In this document: positions 8,095 through 16,484 of the stretch, in pieces | How the letters are laid out: the number at the start of each line of letters is the position of its first letter | Numbering within the stretch: the first letter of the stretch is position 1 | Source of the DNA: Mucilaginibacter sp. SG564 | GTDB lineage: Bacteria; Bacteroidota; Bacteroidia; Sphingobacteriales; Sphingobacteriaceae | Direction: 5' to 3' | DNA: 64,000 bases | NCBI RefSeq assembly: GCF_013149275.1 | Contig: NZ_JABGNA010000005.1 | Span: 248,001 to 312,000, forward strand | Position numbers and translations under genes: made by a program | Notes under the pieces: model-generated | What the model saw: only the letters and a program-made list of their open reading frames with translations | What the model was told of the DNA's origin: nothing | Database searches by the model: none

Positions 8095-8847
8095 TTAAAA
8101 TCCATAAATGCCGCCGGATACGGCTATCTTCTCTCCGGTAACCCACGCAGCATCTGCGGACGCTAAAAAGGTAACCACCTTAGCTATATCATCAGGCTGG
8201 CCAATTCGGCCTAAAGGGGTGTTTGCGATCAGTGTCTTTTCGAAATCGCTGCCCATTACGCCGGTTCTGTGGGTGCCTTCGGTTTCAACAGAACCTGGAA
8301 GCACTGAATTTATCCGGATATTCCTGCCGGAGAATTCTTTTGATAACGCGACGGTGATGGTATCCAAGGCAGCCTTAGTAGCTGAGTATACAGAACCTGT
8401 AGCCATTGCAAGATTTGATGCTGCCGAACTGATATTGATGATATTGCCACCCTTCCTGCCAAACAATTTAACGGCTTCCCGTATGGTTAACAGTGGCCCT
8501 AAAACGTTAATATTGAATTGTTCATGAACGGTGGCTACAGATATTTCTTCAATGGGTTCATAATTATAGATACCCGCATTGTTAACCAAAATATCCAGTG
8601 AGCCAAAGGCTTTAGCAGTTTCATCAAACAAACGCATGATATCCGCCTCATTTGAAACATCGGCCTGCAGAGCCAGCGCTGTGCCGCCGTTAGCTGCTAT
8701 TTCTGCTACTACTTGGTTCGCCCCTGTTTCGCTGTGCATATAGTTTACCACTACCTTTGCCCCCTCGGCGGCCAAGCCCTTAGCAATTGCTGCACCGATA
8801 CCCTTTGATGCCCCAGTTACTATGGCTGTTTTATTTTCTAACTTCAT
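8095..8847 (-). CDS. SDR family oxidoreductase (glucose 1-dehydrogenase/FabG-like)
   Basis: A 250-residue classical SDR: TGASKGIG cofactor motif near the N-terminus, NNAGIYN, the catalytic Ser in NISSAASN, and YSATK. The C-terminus reads GRIGQPDDIAKVVTFLAS and WVTGEKIAVSGGIYGF, the standard FabG/glucose-dehydrogenase ending. It is the first gene of a two-SDR operon, with a TAATTTTG -7 element 23 bases upstream. The adjacent Crp-type gene is transcribed in the same direction further upstream and may regulate it. The substrate cannot be assigned. Confidence 0.92.
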   Translation of the reverse strand: MKLENKTAIVTGASKGIGAAIAKGLAAEGAKVVVNYMHSETGANQVVAEIAANGGTALALQADVSNEADIMRLFDETAKAFGSLDILVNNAGIYNYEPIEEISVATVHEQFNINVLGPLLTIREAVKLFGRKGGNIINISSAASNLAMATGSVYSATKAALDTITVALSKEFSGRNIRINSVLPGSVETEGTHRTGVMGSDFEKTLIANTPLGRIGQPDDIAKVVTFLASADAAWVTGEKIAVSGGIYGF

Positions 8848-8869
8848 ATTGACTAATTTTTGTTAAGCA

Positions 8870-8877
8870 CAAAATTA
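8870..8877 (-). promoter_or_regulatory. -7 promoter element for the SDR operon
   Basis: On the minus strand this reads TAATTTTG, a perfect match to the Bacteroidetes -7 consensus TAnnTTTG. It lies 22 bases before the ATG of the first SDR gene. No convincing -33 TTTG is seen at the expected distance, so a regulator may be needed for activity. Confidence 0.55.
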
Positions 8878-9017
8878 AGCCAATTCATACCCTTGGCGTG
8901 AGGACAATTGTTACAAAAGCAGCGTGATAAATGTCAATAAATAAAGAGGAACCCAGCTGCTGCTATTGCTTTAGCCTGGCGATGTCTTAAAGATGGAAGA
9001 GTTGGAGGAAGAGCCTG

Positions 9018-9611
9018 TTAAAGATCGGTACTGCTCTTTTTAACCGCTTGTTTGCGGATACGGCTGAGCGTTTCCCGGGTAAGGCCCAGGAAGGAGGCTA
9101 TCATGTACAAGGGTATGCGGTTGTAAATGGTTGGAAACTTACTGACAAAATTTTCGTACCTTATTTCTGCAGACTCACTAATATTGCTGTAGATTCTGTT
9201 TTGATGTGCTTCGAAATTCCTGGCGGTGAGCATGTCGATCATGTGTTTAAAGTTGGGCATTGTTTCCAATAAGCCATTCCAGTGATCTTTAGTGATGATC
9301 ACCAACTCACTGTTCTCCAACGCCTCAATATAACACTTCGATGGCTGCCCGTTCATGAAGCTGGCGAAATCAGCTATCCACCAATTTTCAATGGCAAACC
9401 GCATGATGTGTTCCTGTCCATCTTCTCCCACCCGAAAAAGGCGGAAACTGCCTTTAACCACAAAGCCTATAAAATCGCTGATTTGTCCCTCTTCCAATAG
9501 GTATTGATTTTTCCGGATCTTTTTAAAAGTGGAAACGCTTGCTACAGCATCCAATTCGGCGGGCGTAAGCCCGCCCTTTTCTCGCAAGTATTGTACAAAG
9601 GGTTGAACCAT
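9018..9611 (-). CDS. Crp/Fnr-family transcriptional regulator
   Basis: A 197-residue protein with a cyclic-nucleotide-binding-like beta-roll (YLLEEGQISDFIGFVVKGSFRLFRVGEDGQEHIMRF in sequence order) and a C-terminal winged HTH (IASFLGLTRETLSRIRKQ). It lacks the FNR cysteines. This Crp-like class is abundant in Sphingobacteriaceae, usually as a sensor upstream of one or two dehydrogenase genes, exactly as here. The start MVQPFVQYL is placed 14 bases downstream of a -7 element. The ligand is unknown. Confidence 0.9.
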   Translation of the reverse strand: MVQPFVQYLREKGGLTPAELDAVASVSTFKKIRKNQYLLEEGQISDFIGFVVKGSFRLFRVGEDGQEHIMRFAIENWWIADFASFMNGQPSKCYIEALENSELVIITKDHWNGLLETMPNFKHMIDMLTARNFEAHQNRIYSNISESAEIRYENFVSKFPTIYNRIPLYMIASFLGLTRETLSRIRKQAVKKSSTDL

Positions 9612-9624
9612 ATTAAGCTTTTAA

Positions 9625-9632
9625 CAAAGCTA
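9625..9632 (-). promoter_or_regulatory. -7 promoter element for the Crp-family gene
   Basis: On the minus strand it reads TAGCTTTG, a perfect TAnnTTTG, with its downstream edge 13 bases before the ATG at 9611. A -33 TTG at the usual spacing is not evident. Confidence 0.55.
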
Positions 9633-9767
9633 TTTAAAAGAGTCTTCTTTTAGTAGAAAAACCGTCAAATATGGTTATCAGATGACTTCGTTATAAGCAG
9701 TGAACTTTCCCCGTGAGACCTTTGATCTATGGCATATGGGTGTTCGCCCAATCATATAATGTAATAA

Positions 9768-9851
9768 GCGGCGGCCCGCAAAGGCGGCCTGACCAAGACC
9801 ATGAACTGGAACGCGCAGCCATTGGCTTTTGCCGAGGACGGTCTTCGCCGG
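9768..9851 (+). pseudogene. remnant of a polX 3' end
   Basis: About 24 codons read AARKGGLTKTMNWNAQPLAF followed by AED. This matches the C-terminus of the PolX/PHP protein at 6690-6760 (AARKGGLTKAMTWNAQPLAF) in sequence and order. The DNA is similar but not identical, so it derives from a diverged second copy or an old duplication. Nothing recognisable of PolX precedes it. The rest of the 337-base interval 9612-9948 contains only the Crp promoter and no gene that I can support. Confidence 0.75.
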
Positions 9852-9948
9852 AGGAGGCATAGTGCTCTCTGAGGGGATCTCTTAGCGCGAAGAAAATGCC
9901 TTAAAACTTGCAGGAATAATTAAACAGATTTGGAACTTCTAAGAATAC

Positions 9949-11703
9949 TTAAAATACGCTTTGTGCTTTTTGGATCGTTTTCACCAGGTCGATCCCTTCG
10001 CCTAAAACGCCGTGGAACAAGTCGCCGGTTTCTTTCAGGCGGCCTATGGCGTTATGGATAGTAAAATCGCACATGGTCAGGCCAGGTTTGACTTCATCCC
10101 AGTTCAGCGGCATAGACACGGTCGCGCCCGGTTTCGGCCTTAATGAGTAAACACCTGCGATCGTAGCATCCGGCCGGTTCTGTAAAAAGTCGAGGTACAT
10201 CTTGCCACCCCGGTTTTTGACCATGCGTTCCAGGCTAGTGAATTCGGGGATCTGCTTGTGCACCAAAGTGACAATGATCTTGGCGAACATTTGAGATTGG
10301 TCGTAGGTGTATTTGGCGCCCAGCGGGATATAGATGTGCATGCCGGTTGAACCGGAGGTTTTGGGATAGCAGGGCACGTCGATAGCGTGGAGGACTTCTC
10401 TTACTTTTTGCGCAGCTTCAATGACCTGGTCAAAATGCTGTTTATCCGGGTCGAGGTCGATGACGCAGAAATCGGGGTTATCCGGTGACCCGACGCGGCT
10501 GAACCAGGGATTGATCTCTATACAACCGAGCGAGGCCATCCAAAGCAGGCTGGCTTTGTTTTTGGCAACCAGGTATTCTTTTTCGACACCGTCACTGGTG
10601 GTATGGGGCATAGTACTCATGCAATCGGGCGCTTTATCCTTAACATCCTTCTGGTAAAAGGCGAGGCCGTTGATGCCGTCGGGAAAACGGTGCAGCGACA
10701 TCGGCCGGTCTTTCAGGTAGGGCACCATATATTCGGCGACCTGGTCATAGTAGTTGAACATATCGCGCTTGGTGATGCCTTCTTGCGGCCAGTAAACCTT
10801 GGATAGGTGGTTAAAAGTTAAGGGGCAGCCATCCACCTGGACGGTCTGGCTGTCTTTACTTTCATCGAGGAAACTTTTGGCCGGTTTTTCTGGCTTTTCT
10901 TTTTTCATAGTCTTTGTTGGTTTAGCGGCCTTGCCGGCCAGTTCAATCCAGACGGGCGCGTGATCGCTGCTGTCTTCCCAGCCGCGAACCAGCTTGTCGA
11001 CCCCTGCCTTTATTAATTTCGGTGCGATGGCTTTATTCAACAGGAAATGGTCGAGCCGTAAGCCGGCGTTCCTTTCATAAGCCTGGCGCAGGTAATCCCA
11101 GAACGTATAGATACGCTCGTTGGGGTGTAAAGTACGTATCGCATCGGTCCAGCCCTGGTCTACCAGATGCCGGTAAGCCTCGCGGGTTTCGGGCCGGAAG
11201 AGGGCGTTGTTGACGTACTTCTCGGGTTTGTAGGTATCGAGTTCGGTGGGCATGACGTTGTAATCGCCGACCAGAATTACCGGTAGTTCGCGGTTCACCA
11301 AGTCTTTGGCATGATCAGCGAGCCTTTGGAACCAGCGAAGTTTGTAGTCGAATTTCGGGCCTGGCCAGGGATTGCCGTTGGGCAGGTAGATGCAGCCGAT
11401 CACCAGGCCATTGGTGAAAGCTTCGATATAACGGCTGTGCGTGAATTCCTCATCTTCGCCAGGAAGGTCATCATGCAGTTCCTTTATTTCCGTTTTGGAT
11501 AGGATCGCGACACCGTTCCAACTTTTCTGGCCCTGCCAGATCGCGTTGTAACCAGCTTCTTTCAGTTGCCTTTCGGGGAATTTGTGCTGTTCGCATTTCA
11601 ATTCCTGGAGGCAAACGATATCAGGCTTTGCCTCTTGCAACCAGCGAAGCAGGTTTTCCAGGCGGCGATTGATGCTATTGATATTATAAGTCGCGATCTT
11701 CAT
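9949..11703 (-). CDS. exonuclease III fused to a LigD-type polymerase/primase domain
   Basis: A 584-residue two-domain enzyme. Residues 1-255 are exonuclease III (XthA): NINSINRR, LQELK with Glu34, GDYNV with Asp147 and Asn149, and SSDHAP with Asp247-His248. This part should be an AP endonuclease and 3'-phosphatase/exonuclease. A Lys/Pro-rich linker (about 256-280) leads to a LigD polymerase domain (archaeo-eukaryotic primase fold) at about 288-584. Its metal-binding signature is DLDP (Asp416, Asp418), followed by TSGSTGMHIYIP and a late RGGKMYLDF and GVYSLRPKPGATVSMPL segment. Both domains look catalytically complete. It ends 109 bases after the polX remnant, and is downstream of ligD with a hydrolase gene between. 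Confidence 0.93.
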   Translation of the reverse strand: MKIATYNINSINRRLENLLRWLQEAKPDIVCLQELKCEQHKFPERQLKEAGYNAIWQGQKSWNGVAILSKTEIKELHDDLPGEDEEFTHSRYIEAFTNGLVIGCIYLPNGNPWPGPKFDYKLRWFQRLADHAKDLVNRELPVILVGDYNVMPTELDTYKPEKYVNNALFRPETREAYRHLVDQGWTDAIRTLHPNERIYTFWDYLRQAYERNAGLRLDHFLLNKAIAPKLIKAGVDKLVRGWEDSSDHAPVWIELAGKAAKPTKTMKKEKPEKPAKSFLDESKDSQTVQVDGCPLTFNHLSKVYWPQEGITKRDMFNYYDQVAEYMVPYLKDRPMSLHRFPDGINGLAFYQKDVKDKAPDCMSTMPHTTSDGVEKEYLVAKNKASLLWMASLGCIEINPWFSRVGSPDNPDFCVIDLDPDKQHFDQVIEAAQKVREVLHAIDVPCYPKTSGSTGMHIYIPLGAKYTYDQSQMFAKIIVTLVHKQIPEFTSLERMVKNRGGKMYLDFLQNRPDATIAGVYSLRPKPGATVSMPLNWDEVKPGLTMCDFTIHNAIGRLKETGDLFHGVLGEGIDLVKTIQKAQSVF

Positions 11704-11768
11704 TGTTTATGGCAACAAGAAAGCAGACCGCTTAGTTTCAACAAATTGCTACAGCAGCTGAGGGAACA

Positions 11769-12635
11769 TTATTTAGCGGTATCGAGTAAACCTGCCACGG
11801 CTTCGTGAAAACTGATCGGGTCCTGTAATGGCCCGCCATGGCTTACATTCGGGATAACGACCAATTTGGCGGCCGGGATCAAGGCGGCCAGCTCCCTGAA
11901 ATGCTCCGCTTTGATAAATTGTTCATACTGGCCGCAGGCGATAACTGTAGGAGCCTTGATTGTTTTCAGCTCCGCCGGATTCAGGTTCGGCTCGGAACTA
12001 TACATTTTGCCAAGCGCTGTTTTCAACTGGGCGAAGCTGTCGGGGGTTGCCGAAACCTTTCTGTAATTGGCTTCGGCGTTTGCCATAAAGCGCTTGCCCG
12101 CTTCGGGGTCACCCGCTTCATTTTTGTAACCGGCTAAGTTATAGTTTGCCCCAAAAGTGAAAAGCTTATCAATGCGTGGCGGGTATTTGGCGGAGAGGAT
12201 CATCCCAATGATGCCCCCGTCGCTCCAACCGACGATGGATGCCTTCTTTATGTTGAGGTAATCCATGAGTGCCAGCACGTCCGAGGACAGCAGCTGATAA
12301 CTCAGCGGCGCAGACCCCAGTGTGCTTCGTCCATGTCCGCGGCTGTCTACCACGATCACCTGATGCGTTTTGGACAACAGCGGTACCTCAAAGCCCCATT
12401 CGTCCGAACTAACAAACCCGCCGTGCAGCAAAATCACGGGATCTTTTCCATTTTGATTGAAGACGGCGTAATACAAATTGATCTGGTTAACCGGAGCGAA
12501 ACCACTTTTATCCGCTTTAGGCAGGGGCGGTGGAACGGGCTGCGTTTTCCAAAGCGGAGTTTCGGTTTGTGCAACGACGCGCGGGCCAAGCGCTACTAAT
12601 AGTAAAAATACAAGCCCGATTCTTTTCAACAACAT
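11769..12635 (-). CDS. secreted alpha/beta hydrolase
   Basis: A 288-residue protein with an N-terminal signal peptide (MLLKRIGLVFLLLVALGPRVVAQ). The fold is shown by the oxyanion region ILLHGGFVSSDEWG, VVDSRGHGRS, the nucleophile elbow GWSDGG, the acid-bearing strand APTVIACGQYEQF and the terminal His in NVSHGG. The substrate is unknown. It lies on the same strand between ligD and the exonuclease III-polymerase fusion, although a secreted hydrolase has no evident role in end joining. Confidence 0.9.
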   Translation of the reverse strand: MLLKRIGLVFLLLVALGPRVVAQTETPLWKTQPVPPPLPKADKSGFAPVNQINLYYAVFNQNGKDPVILLHGGFVSSDEWGFEVPLLSKTHQVIVVDSRGHGRSTLGSAPLSYQLLSSDVLALMDYLNIKKASIVGWSDGGIIGMILSAKYPPRIDKLFTFGANYNLAGYKNEAGDPEAGKRFMANAEANYRKVSATPDSFAQLKTALGKMYSSEPNLNPAELKTIKAPTVIACGQYEQFIKAEHFRELAALIPAAKLVVIPNVSHGGPLQDPISFHEAVAGLLDTAK

Positions 12636-12706
12636 ATTCCTCCATTTTAGATATTACATGGGTTAAACGAAATCTTTAATGAAGATAGTAAAAACCGGTC
12701 TCATAA

Positions 12707-15316
12707 TTACAACTTCAATAAGGCTTTCGTATTGGCCTGACTGACCTTTGAAGCGCGCAGGTCCTGCCAAAGGTCGCCTTTCTTTTCCAACCGGTCGGGC
12801 AGAGTATCCATGGTAAACTTGGCGGGGTCCAATTTTTGTTTGACTTCTTTCCATTCCAGTGGCGTAGAAACTGTCGGGTGTTTATAGGGGCGCACCGAAT
12901 AAGCCGCCGCCAGCGTATCGGCATAATCGTTTTGGCTGGGGTCGACAAACAGTTTATTGCCGCGATGCTCGACGCTCACTTCAGTAGTGGCTATATCGCA
13001 TACTTGCCGGCAAACCAGGTCGCAGATCTTTTCGGCTAATGTCCTTGCTTTCGGAAAATCAAAGCCCTGGCAAGGAATGAAAAGATGGATGCCGGTTTTA
13101 CCAGAGGTTTTTACAAACGATGTCAGTTTGAGAGTGTCAAAAACTGATTTGGCCGCTTGAGCTGTTTTGATCGCTTTTCCGAAGTCTTCATCCGAAGGGT
13201 CCAGGTCGATGCTGATGAAATCCGGTTCCTGGGGGCTGCTGACGCGCGAACTCCAGGGATTCAGGTCGATATTACCGAGGTTTATCAGGTACAACAATGC
13301 AGCCTCATTATTGCAGACCGCATAATCGATCTGGTCACGTTTTCCTTTCTTTTTGTGACGGCGCTGATCCGAAAATATATCGAGGTATTCCGGCTGCCTG
13401 CCTTCCATGTTTTTGATATAAAAACCAGGCGCATTAGCGCCGTCCTGCTTAATGTGCAGGGATAGAGGACGGTCTTTAAGGTGCGGCAGGATATAGGGAC
13501 GAATCTGGTAGTAATAAGTAATGAGTCGCGCCTTAGTGATGCCGCGCCAGAGCTCCTGCTCGATATTATTCATGGTGACGGTCTGGCCGGCAAAATCAAA
13601 CTCGCGTTCGGAGTTGATCTTTTTGCTTTCGATCTTGGGCCAGTTGCTGTCTGCGTCGGTAACAACCGGTTTTGGCTCTTCCTTGATCTGTTCTTCCTGC
13701 GCGTCACTCAAAGGCACTTCACGCACCACCTGCTGCGCTTTTTTGTCCAGCCGCCAACCCAAAAAGGTTGCCGGCTTGCGTATCCGGCCGGTCTTAGTCC
13801 AGGTGGCAAATTCAAAGTTGGCCACCAGCTCGGGTTTGACCCAGTGGGTCTTGGCACCTTTGGTATCCAGCACTTTGTTGATGAAAGGACTTTTGTTAAT
13901 TTCGAGGTTCTGGAGTTTGGCCAGGATACCCGGCATGTCTTTTTGCTTATAGCCGCCGCCCGAACGGCCGATCCACTCGAATTCGCCCCGGCTGTTATAG
14001 GCGCCGAATAGCAGGGATTTGAAAGAGCGCACCTTATCGGATTCGGCCCAGCCGCCGATCACAAATTCCTGCCGTTTGCGGGTGGGTGTTTTGAGCCAGT
14101 TGTTGTCGCGCGCGTTGGGGATATAACTGCTGTCTTTGCGTTTGGCGACAATCCCTTCCAGGTCGAGGTCGAGCGCCTGCTGGTATAGCGCCTGGCCGTC
14201 ATCGAACGATTCGCTGAAGCGCAGGACTTCGTTACCCGCTACTAACTCTTTTAGGATCGCTTTGCGGCCAGTCAGCGGTAAATTCATCAGGCTGTAGCCA
14301 TCCAGCCAAAGCAGATCGAACACGCAATAATTTATCGGTGTATCGTGACCGTTAAATGTTTGTAGCGCGTCGAAATCAGGCTTACCTTCCGCATTGAAAA
14401 TCACTACTTCACCATCAAGCACAGCATCATGGCCCAGTTCCTTTAATGCTTTGGCCACCGGCGGGTATTTCTTCGTATAATCCAGCGCGCTGCGGGAATC
14501 CATGCGGACTTTTCGATCTTCAATGTAGGATATAATGCGGTAGCCGTCCCATTTGACTTCGTACAGGTAGTCTTCATCCGTCACTACGTCTTTGGTTAGT
14601 GTGCAGAGCATCGGTTTCACCGATTTAGGGATAGCTTTTTTAATACCTTGTTTTTTCAGGTCATCGATGCTGACTTCGGTTGTTTTTTCTTTTGCCGGTT
14701 CACGGTTGCTATTCCAAATATTCACGCCTTGCTTTTCTGCCATCTGTTCAATGGTCAGTTTGGAAATTACCGATTTGTCTTTTAATAGAATATCATCTTT
14801 TGTCGCGTATTGGTCATCCGTTTTGATCAGCCGCCAGCCGCCATCGTATTTATCTTCTTTGAATTTAATGAGGATAAAATCGCCTTTCAGCTTGTGGCCA
14901 TGCAGGGTGATCTTCAGCGCATTCTTATAGTAATTGGACATCATCCAATGCTCTTTGGCGGCTTTGTCTTGGAGCTTTTCGTCGGTGGCCGGTTCATACC
15001 AGCCCTCATCCCAGACGATTACGGTGCCGCCGCCGTACTGCCCTTTGGGAATAATGCCTTCAAAATCCTTGTAGTCATAGGGATGATCCTCGACGGGCAT
15101 GGCCAGCCGCCGTTCTTCGGGGTCCATGGATGGACCGCGTGGTACGGCCCAGCTTTTGAGTACGCCTTTAACCTCTAAGCGAAAATCATAATGCAGGTGC
15201 GAAGCATGATGTTTCTGGACGACAAACAACAGCTTGTCCGTGCCGGGTTTGCCGCCAGCCGGTTCAGCGGTCTTTTTAAAATTCCGCTTGGCTTTGTATT
15301 GTTCCAGTTCCTCCAT
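12707..15316 (-). CDS. ligD: DNA ligase D (phosphoesterase-ligase-polymerase)
   Basis: An 869-residue LigD in Pseudomonas-type order. The 3'-phosphoesterase domain covers about 1-170 (HHASHLHYDFRLE with His36, His42 and Asp44; VEDHPYDY with His78). The ATP-dependent ligase domain covers about 230-530, with catalytic Lys255 in YEVKWDGYR and the YGAYNSRGEFEWIGRSGGGY and FIGW-type motifs behind it. The polymerase domain is about 580-869 (SIDLDPSDEDF, TSGKTGIHLFIP, RGNKLFVDPSQN, AAYSVRP). With Ku it repairs double-strand breaks. A 73-residue gene ends 3 bases upstream, so the two are probably co-transcribed. The cell thus encodes two LigD-type polymerase domains. Confidence 0.97.
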   Translation of the reverse strand: MEELEQYKAKRNFKKTAEPAGGKPGTDKLLFVVQKHHASHLHYDFRLEVKGVLKSWAVPRGPSMDPEERRLAMPVEDHPYDYKDFEGIIPKGQYGGGTVIVWDEGWYEPATDEKLQDKAAKEHWMMSNYYKNALKITLHGHKLKGDFILIKFKEDKYDGGWRLIKTDDQYATKDDILLKDKSVISKLTIEQMAEKQGVNIWNSNREPAKEKTTEVSIDDLKKQGIKKAIPKSVKPMLCTLTKDVVTDEDYLYEVKWDGYRIISYIEDRKVRMDSRSALDYTKKYPPVAKALKELGHDAVLDGEVVIFNAEGKPDFDALQTFNGHDTPINYCVFDLLWLDGYSLMNLPLTGRKAILKELVAGNEVLRFSESFDDGQALYQQALDLDLEGIVAKRKDSSYIPNARDNNWLKTPTRKRQEFVIGGWAESDKVRSFKSLLFGAYNSRGEFEWIGRSGGGYKQKDMPGILAKLQNLEINKSPFINKVLDTKGAKTHWVKPELVANFEFATWTKTGRIRKPATFLGWRLDKKAQQVVREVPLSDAQEEQIKEEPKPVVTDADSNWPKIESKKINSEREFDFAGQTVTMNNIEQELWRGITKARLITYYYQIRPYILPHLKDRPLSLHIKQDGANAPGFYIKNMEGRQPEYLDIFSDQRRHKKKGKRDQIDYAVCNNEAALLYLINLGNIDLNPWSSRVSSPQEPDFISIDLDPSDEDFGKAIKTAQAAKSVFDTLKLTSFVKTSGKTGIHLFIPCQGFDFPKARTLAEKICDLVCRQVCDIATTEVSVEHRGNKLFVDPSQNDYADTLAAAYSVRPYKHPTVSTPLEWKEVKQKLDPAKFTMDTLPDRLEKKGDLWQDLRASKVSQANTKALLKL

Positions 15317-15318
15317 GC

Positions 15319-15540
15319 TTAATCAAGTACGACTTGCCACTGGTTAGCCTCATTGAGCATATAACCGAGGCCGTCGCTCATTTCATGGACTTCCTTTTGA
15401 TGCTTTTCGCTGAAGCGCCTATGGAGTTCGCGTATCGTTCCGCCATTCTCCCTTTTCAGAAAAAATAACAGCGAGGCCATATTTGGCATCACATCTTTTA
15501 GCTGCTCGGATTCTGTTTCTTTGACAAATGCACTGCTCAT
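15319..15540 (-). CDS. small hypothetical protein upstream of ligD
   Basis: A 73-residue soluble, charged protein (MSSAFVKETESEQLKDV...). The ending DGLGYMLNEANQWQVVLD looks like a short winged-helix-like or helical fold, but no family is firmly recognised. It stops 2 bases before the ligD start, which suggests coupling and a possible accessory role. A stem-loop lies just upstream, between it and the DUF3606 gene. Confidence 0.7.
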   Translation of the reverse strand: MSSAFVKETESEQLKDVMPNMASLLFFLKRENGGTIRELHRRFSEKHQKEVHEMSDGLGYMLNEANQWQVVLD

Positions 15541-15556
15541 CGGTATTCATGCTGAT

Positions 15557-15581
15557 GCGAAAGCCCCTTTCGGGGCTTCGC
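15557..15581 (-). terminator. GC-rich stem-loop after the DUF3606 gene
   Basis: A 10-pair stem with one bulged base (GCGAAAGCCCC / GGGGCTTCGC) and a TTTC loop begins right at the stop of the DUF3606 gene. There is no clear U run, so termination efficiency is uncertain. Confidence 0.5.
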
Positions 15582-15743
15582 TTATTTAACTTTCTTTTCT
15601 ATCGCGCTTCGCTGGTTACCGGCTGATTTCTTAGCGTCTTTGATCGCCTGCTGGCTGGTTCCTTCTTTACGCGCTTCATACTTGATCTCATGTGGCTGGT
15701 TCGATACTGAGTTCCGTTCCACTTTACTTCCTCTGGTGCTCAT
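15582..15743 (-). CDS. DUF3606-type small protein
   Basis: A 53-residue protein beginning MSTRGSKVERNSVSNQ. The core PHEIKYEARKEGTSQQAIK and the following DAKKSAGNQRSAIEKKVK match the pattern of DUF3606 proteins, in which a DPYEVRYW-like start is followed by GVSEEELKxAVxxVGNSxxAV. It is very basic and lacks a membrane segment. DUF3606 genes are commonly stress-associated and of unknown biochemical role. The gene is short enough to be missed by automated calling. It is upstream of the 73-residue gene and ligD on the same strand. Confidence 0.7.
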   Translation of the reverse strand: MSTRGSKVERNSVSNQPHEIKYEARKEGTSQQAIKDAKKSAGNQRSAIEKKVK

Positions 15744-15848
15744 AGTAGATGTTTTTAGTTGTTTTTAGTAAATTAACAAATACCATTCCAACAAGTTTTT
15801 TGAGGATTAAAACACAGCGCCCTTCGGCCTGTTCTTTTAAAAATTAGT

Positions 15849-16253
15849 ATGATGAGCTGGACCTGTCCCAAATGCGAACGCGAACTGCCCTGGAAAGACT
15901 TCCGGCATTATTGTAAGCGGGTCAGCCTGGATAGCCTTTTTGAAGGCCGCTCTGAAGAACTCCTACTGGTTTTTGACAAGATACTGGCGGAAGTTGCTGA
16001 CTGGCCGAAAGTACTCATCAGTACGACACCTAATTGCATTGTATTTTACCGTCGTACCGGTTTTCTGGTGATCCGGCCGATGAAGAAGTGGCTCGACCTT
16101 AAATTCTATTCTAAAGTGCAGCATAAAGAAAAGCCCGTGATTAAAAGCGTGGCCGCTGGCAAGAAGTATGAGAACCATATCCGGCTGACCAGCCTTGACG
16201 AACTTAAACCGCGAATATTTATGTACCTCCGCGAATCTTACGAAGGGGTTTAA
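15849..16253 (+). CDS. DUF5655-like protein with zinc-ribbon start
   Basis: A 134-residue protein (start at 15849, or the second Met at 15852). It opens with a CxxC pair (WTCPKCERELPW), with HYCKR nearby, suggesting a small zinc ribbon. The body (SLFEGRSEELLLVFDKILAE, VLISTTPNCIVFYRRTGFLVIRPMKKWLDL in order) fits the DUF5655 family, which is often found at the end of multidomain nucleic-acid-associated proteins. It converges on the small minus-strand gene that ends at 16263. Biochemical function unknown. Confidence 0.72.
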   Translation: MMSWTCPKCERELPWKDFRHYCKRVSLDSLFEGRSEELLLVFDKILAEVADWPKVLISTTPNCIVFYRRTGFLVIRPMKKWLDLKFYSKVQHKEKPVIKSVAAGKKYENHIRLTSLDELKPRIFMYLRESYEGV

Positions 16254-16262
16254 TTTTGTCAG

Positions 16263-16484
16263 TTATAACGACGGAATGCCAGGGCCGTCGTAGGGATTTT
16301 CCAGTGCGTCCATTATTTGCATCAGCCGGTGTTTAGCACGGCTGTCATTCGGGTTATGCTGTAAAAGTTCGATATTCCGCTGCACTGCTTCGGCTACCTC
16401 ATGTTGTGTTATCGCGCGGTTAATCCTTAAAATTTGAGGCAATTCTCGATCTTTAAAATAAGCGATCAACTCTTCGTTAGTCAT
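16263..16484 (-). CDS. small DUF6965-like protein
   Basis: A 73-residue helical protein (MTNEELIAYFKDRELPQILR...). The pattern ELIxYF...LPQxLRINRAI, then NIELLQHNPNDSRAKHRLMQIMDAL, resembles the small Bacteroidetes family annotated DUF6965, in which a helical hairpin ends in a length-conserved leucine-rich helix. Assignment rests on pattern only. It is monocistronic and convergent with the DUF5655-like gene. Confidence 0.6.
   Translation of the reverse strand: MTNEELIAYFKDRELPQILRINRAITQHEVAEAVQRNIELLQHNPNDSRAKHRLMQIMDALENPYDGPGIPSL

Noticed and set aside
13481..14011. 176-codon plus-strand frame opposite ligD
   Set aside because: It lies wholly within ligD, whose ligase and polymerase motifs are clear; no support for an antisense gene.
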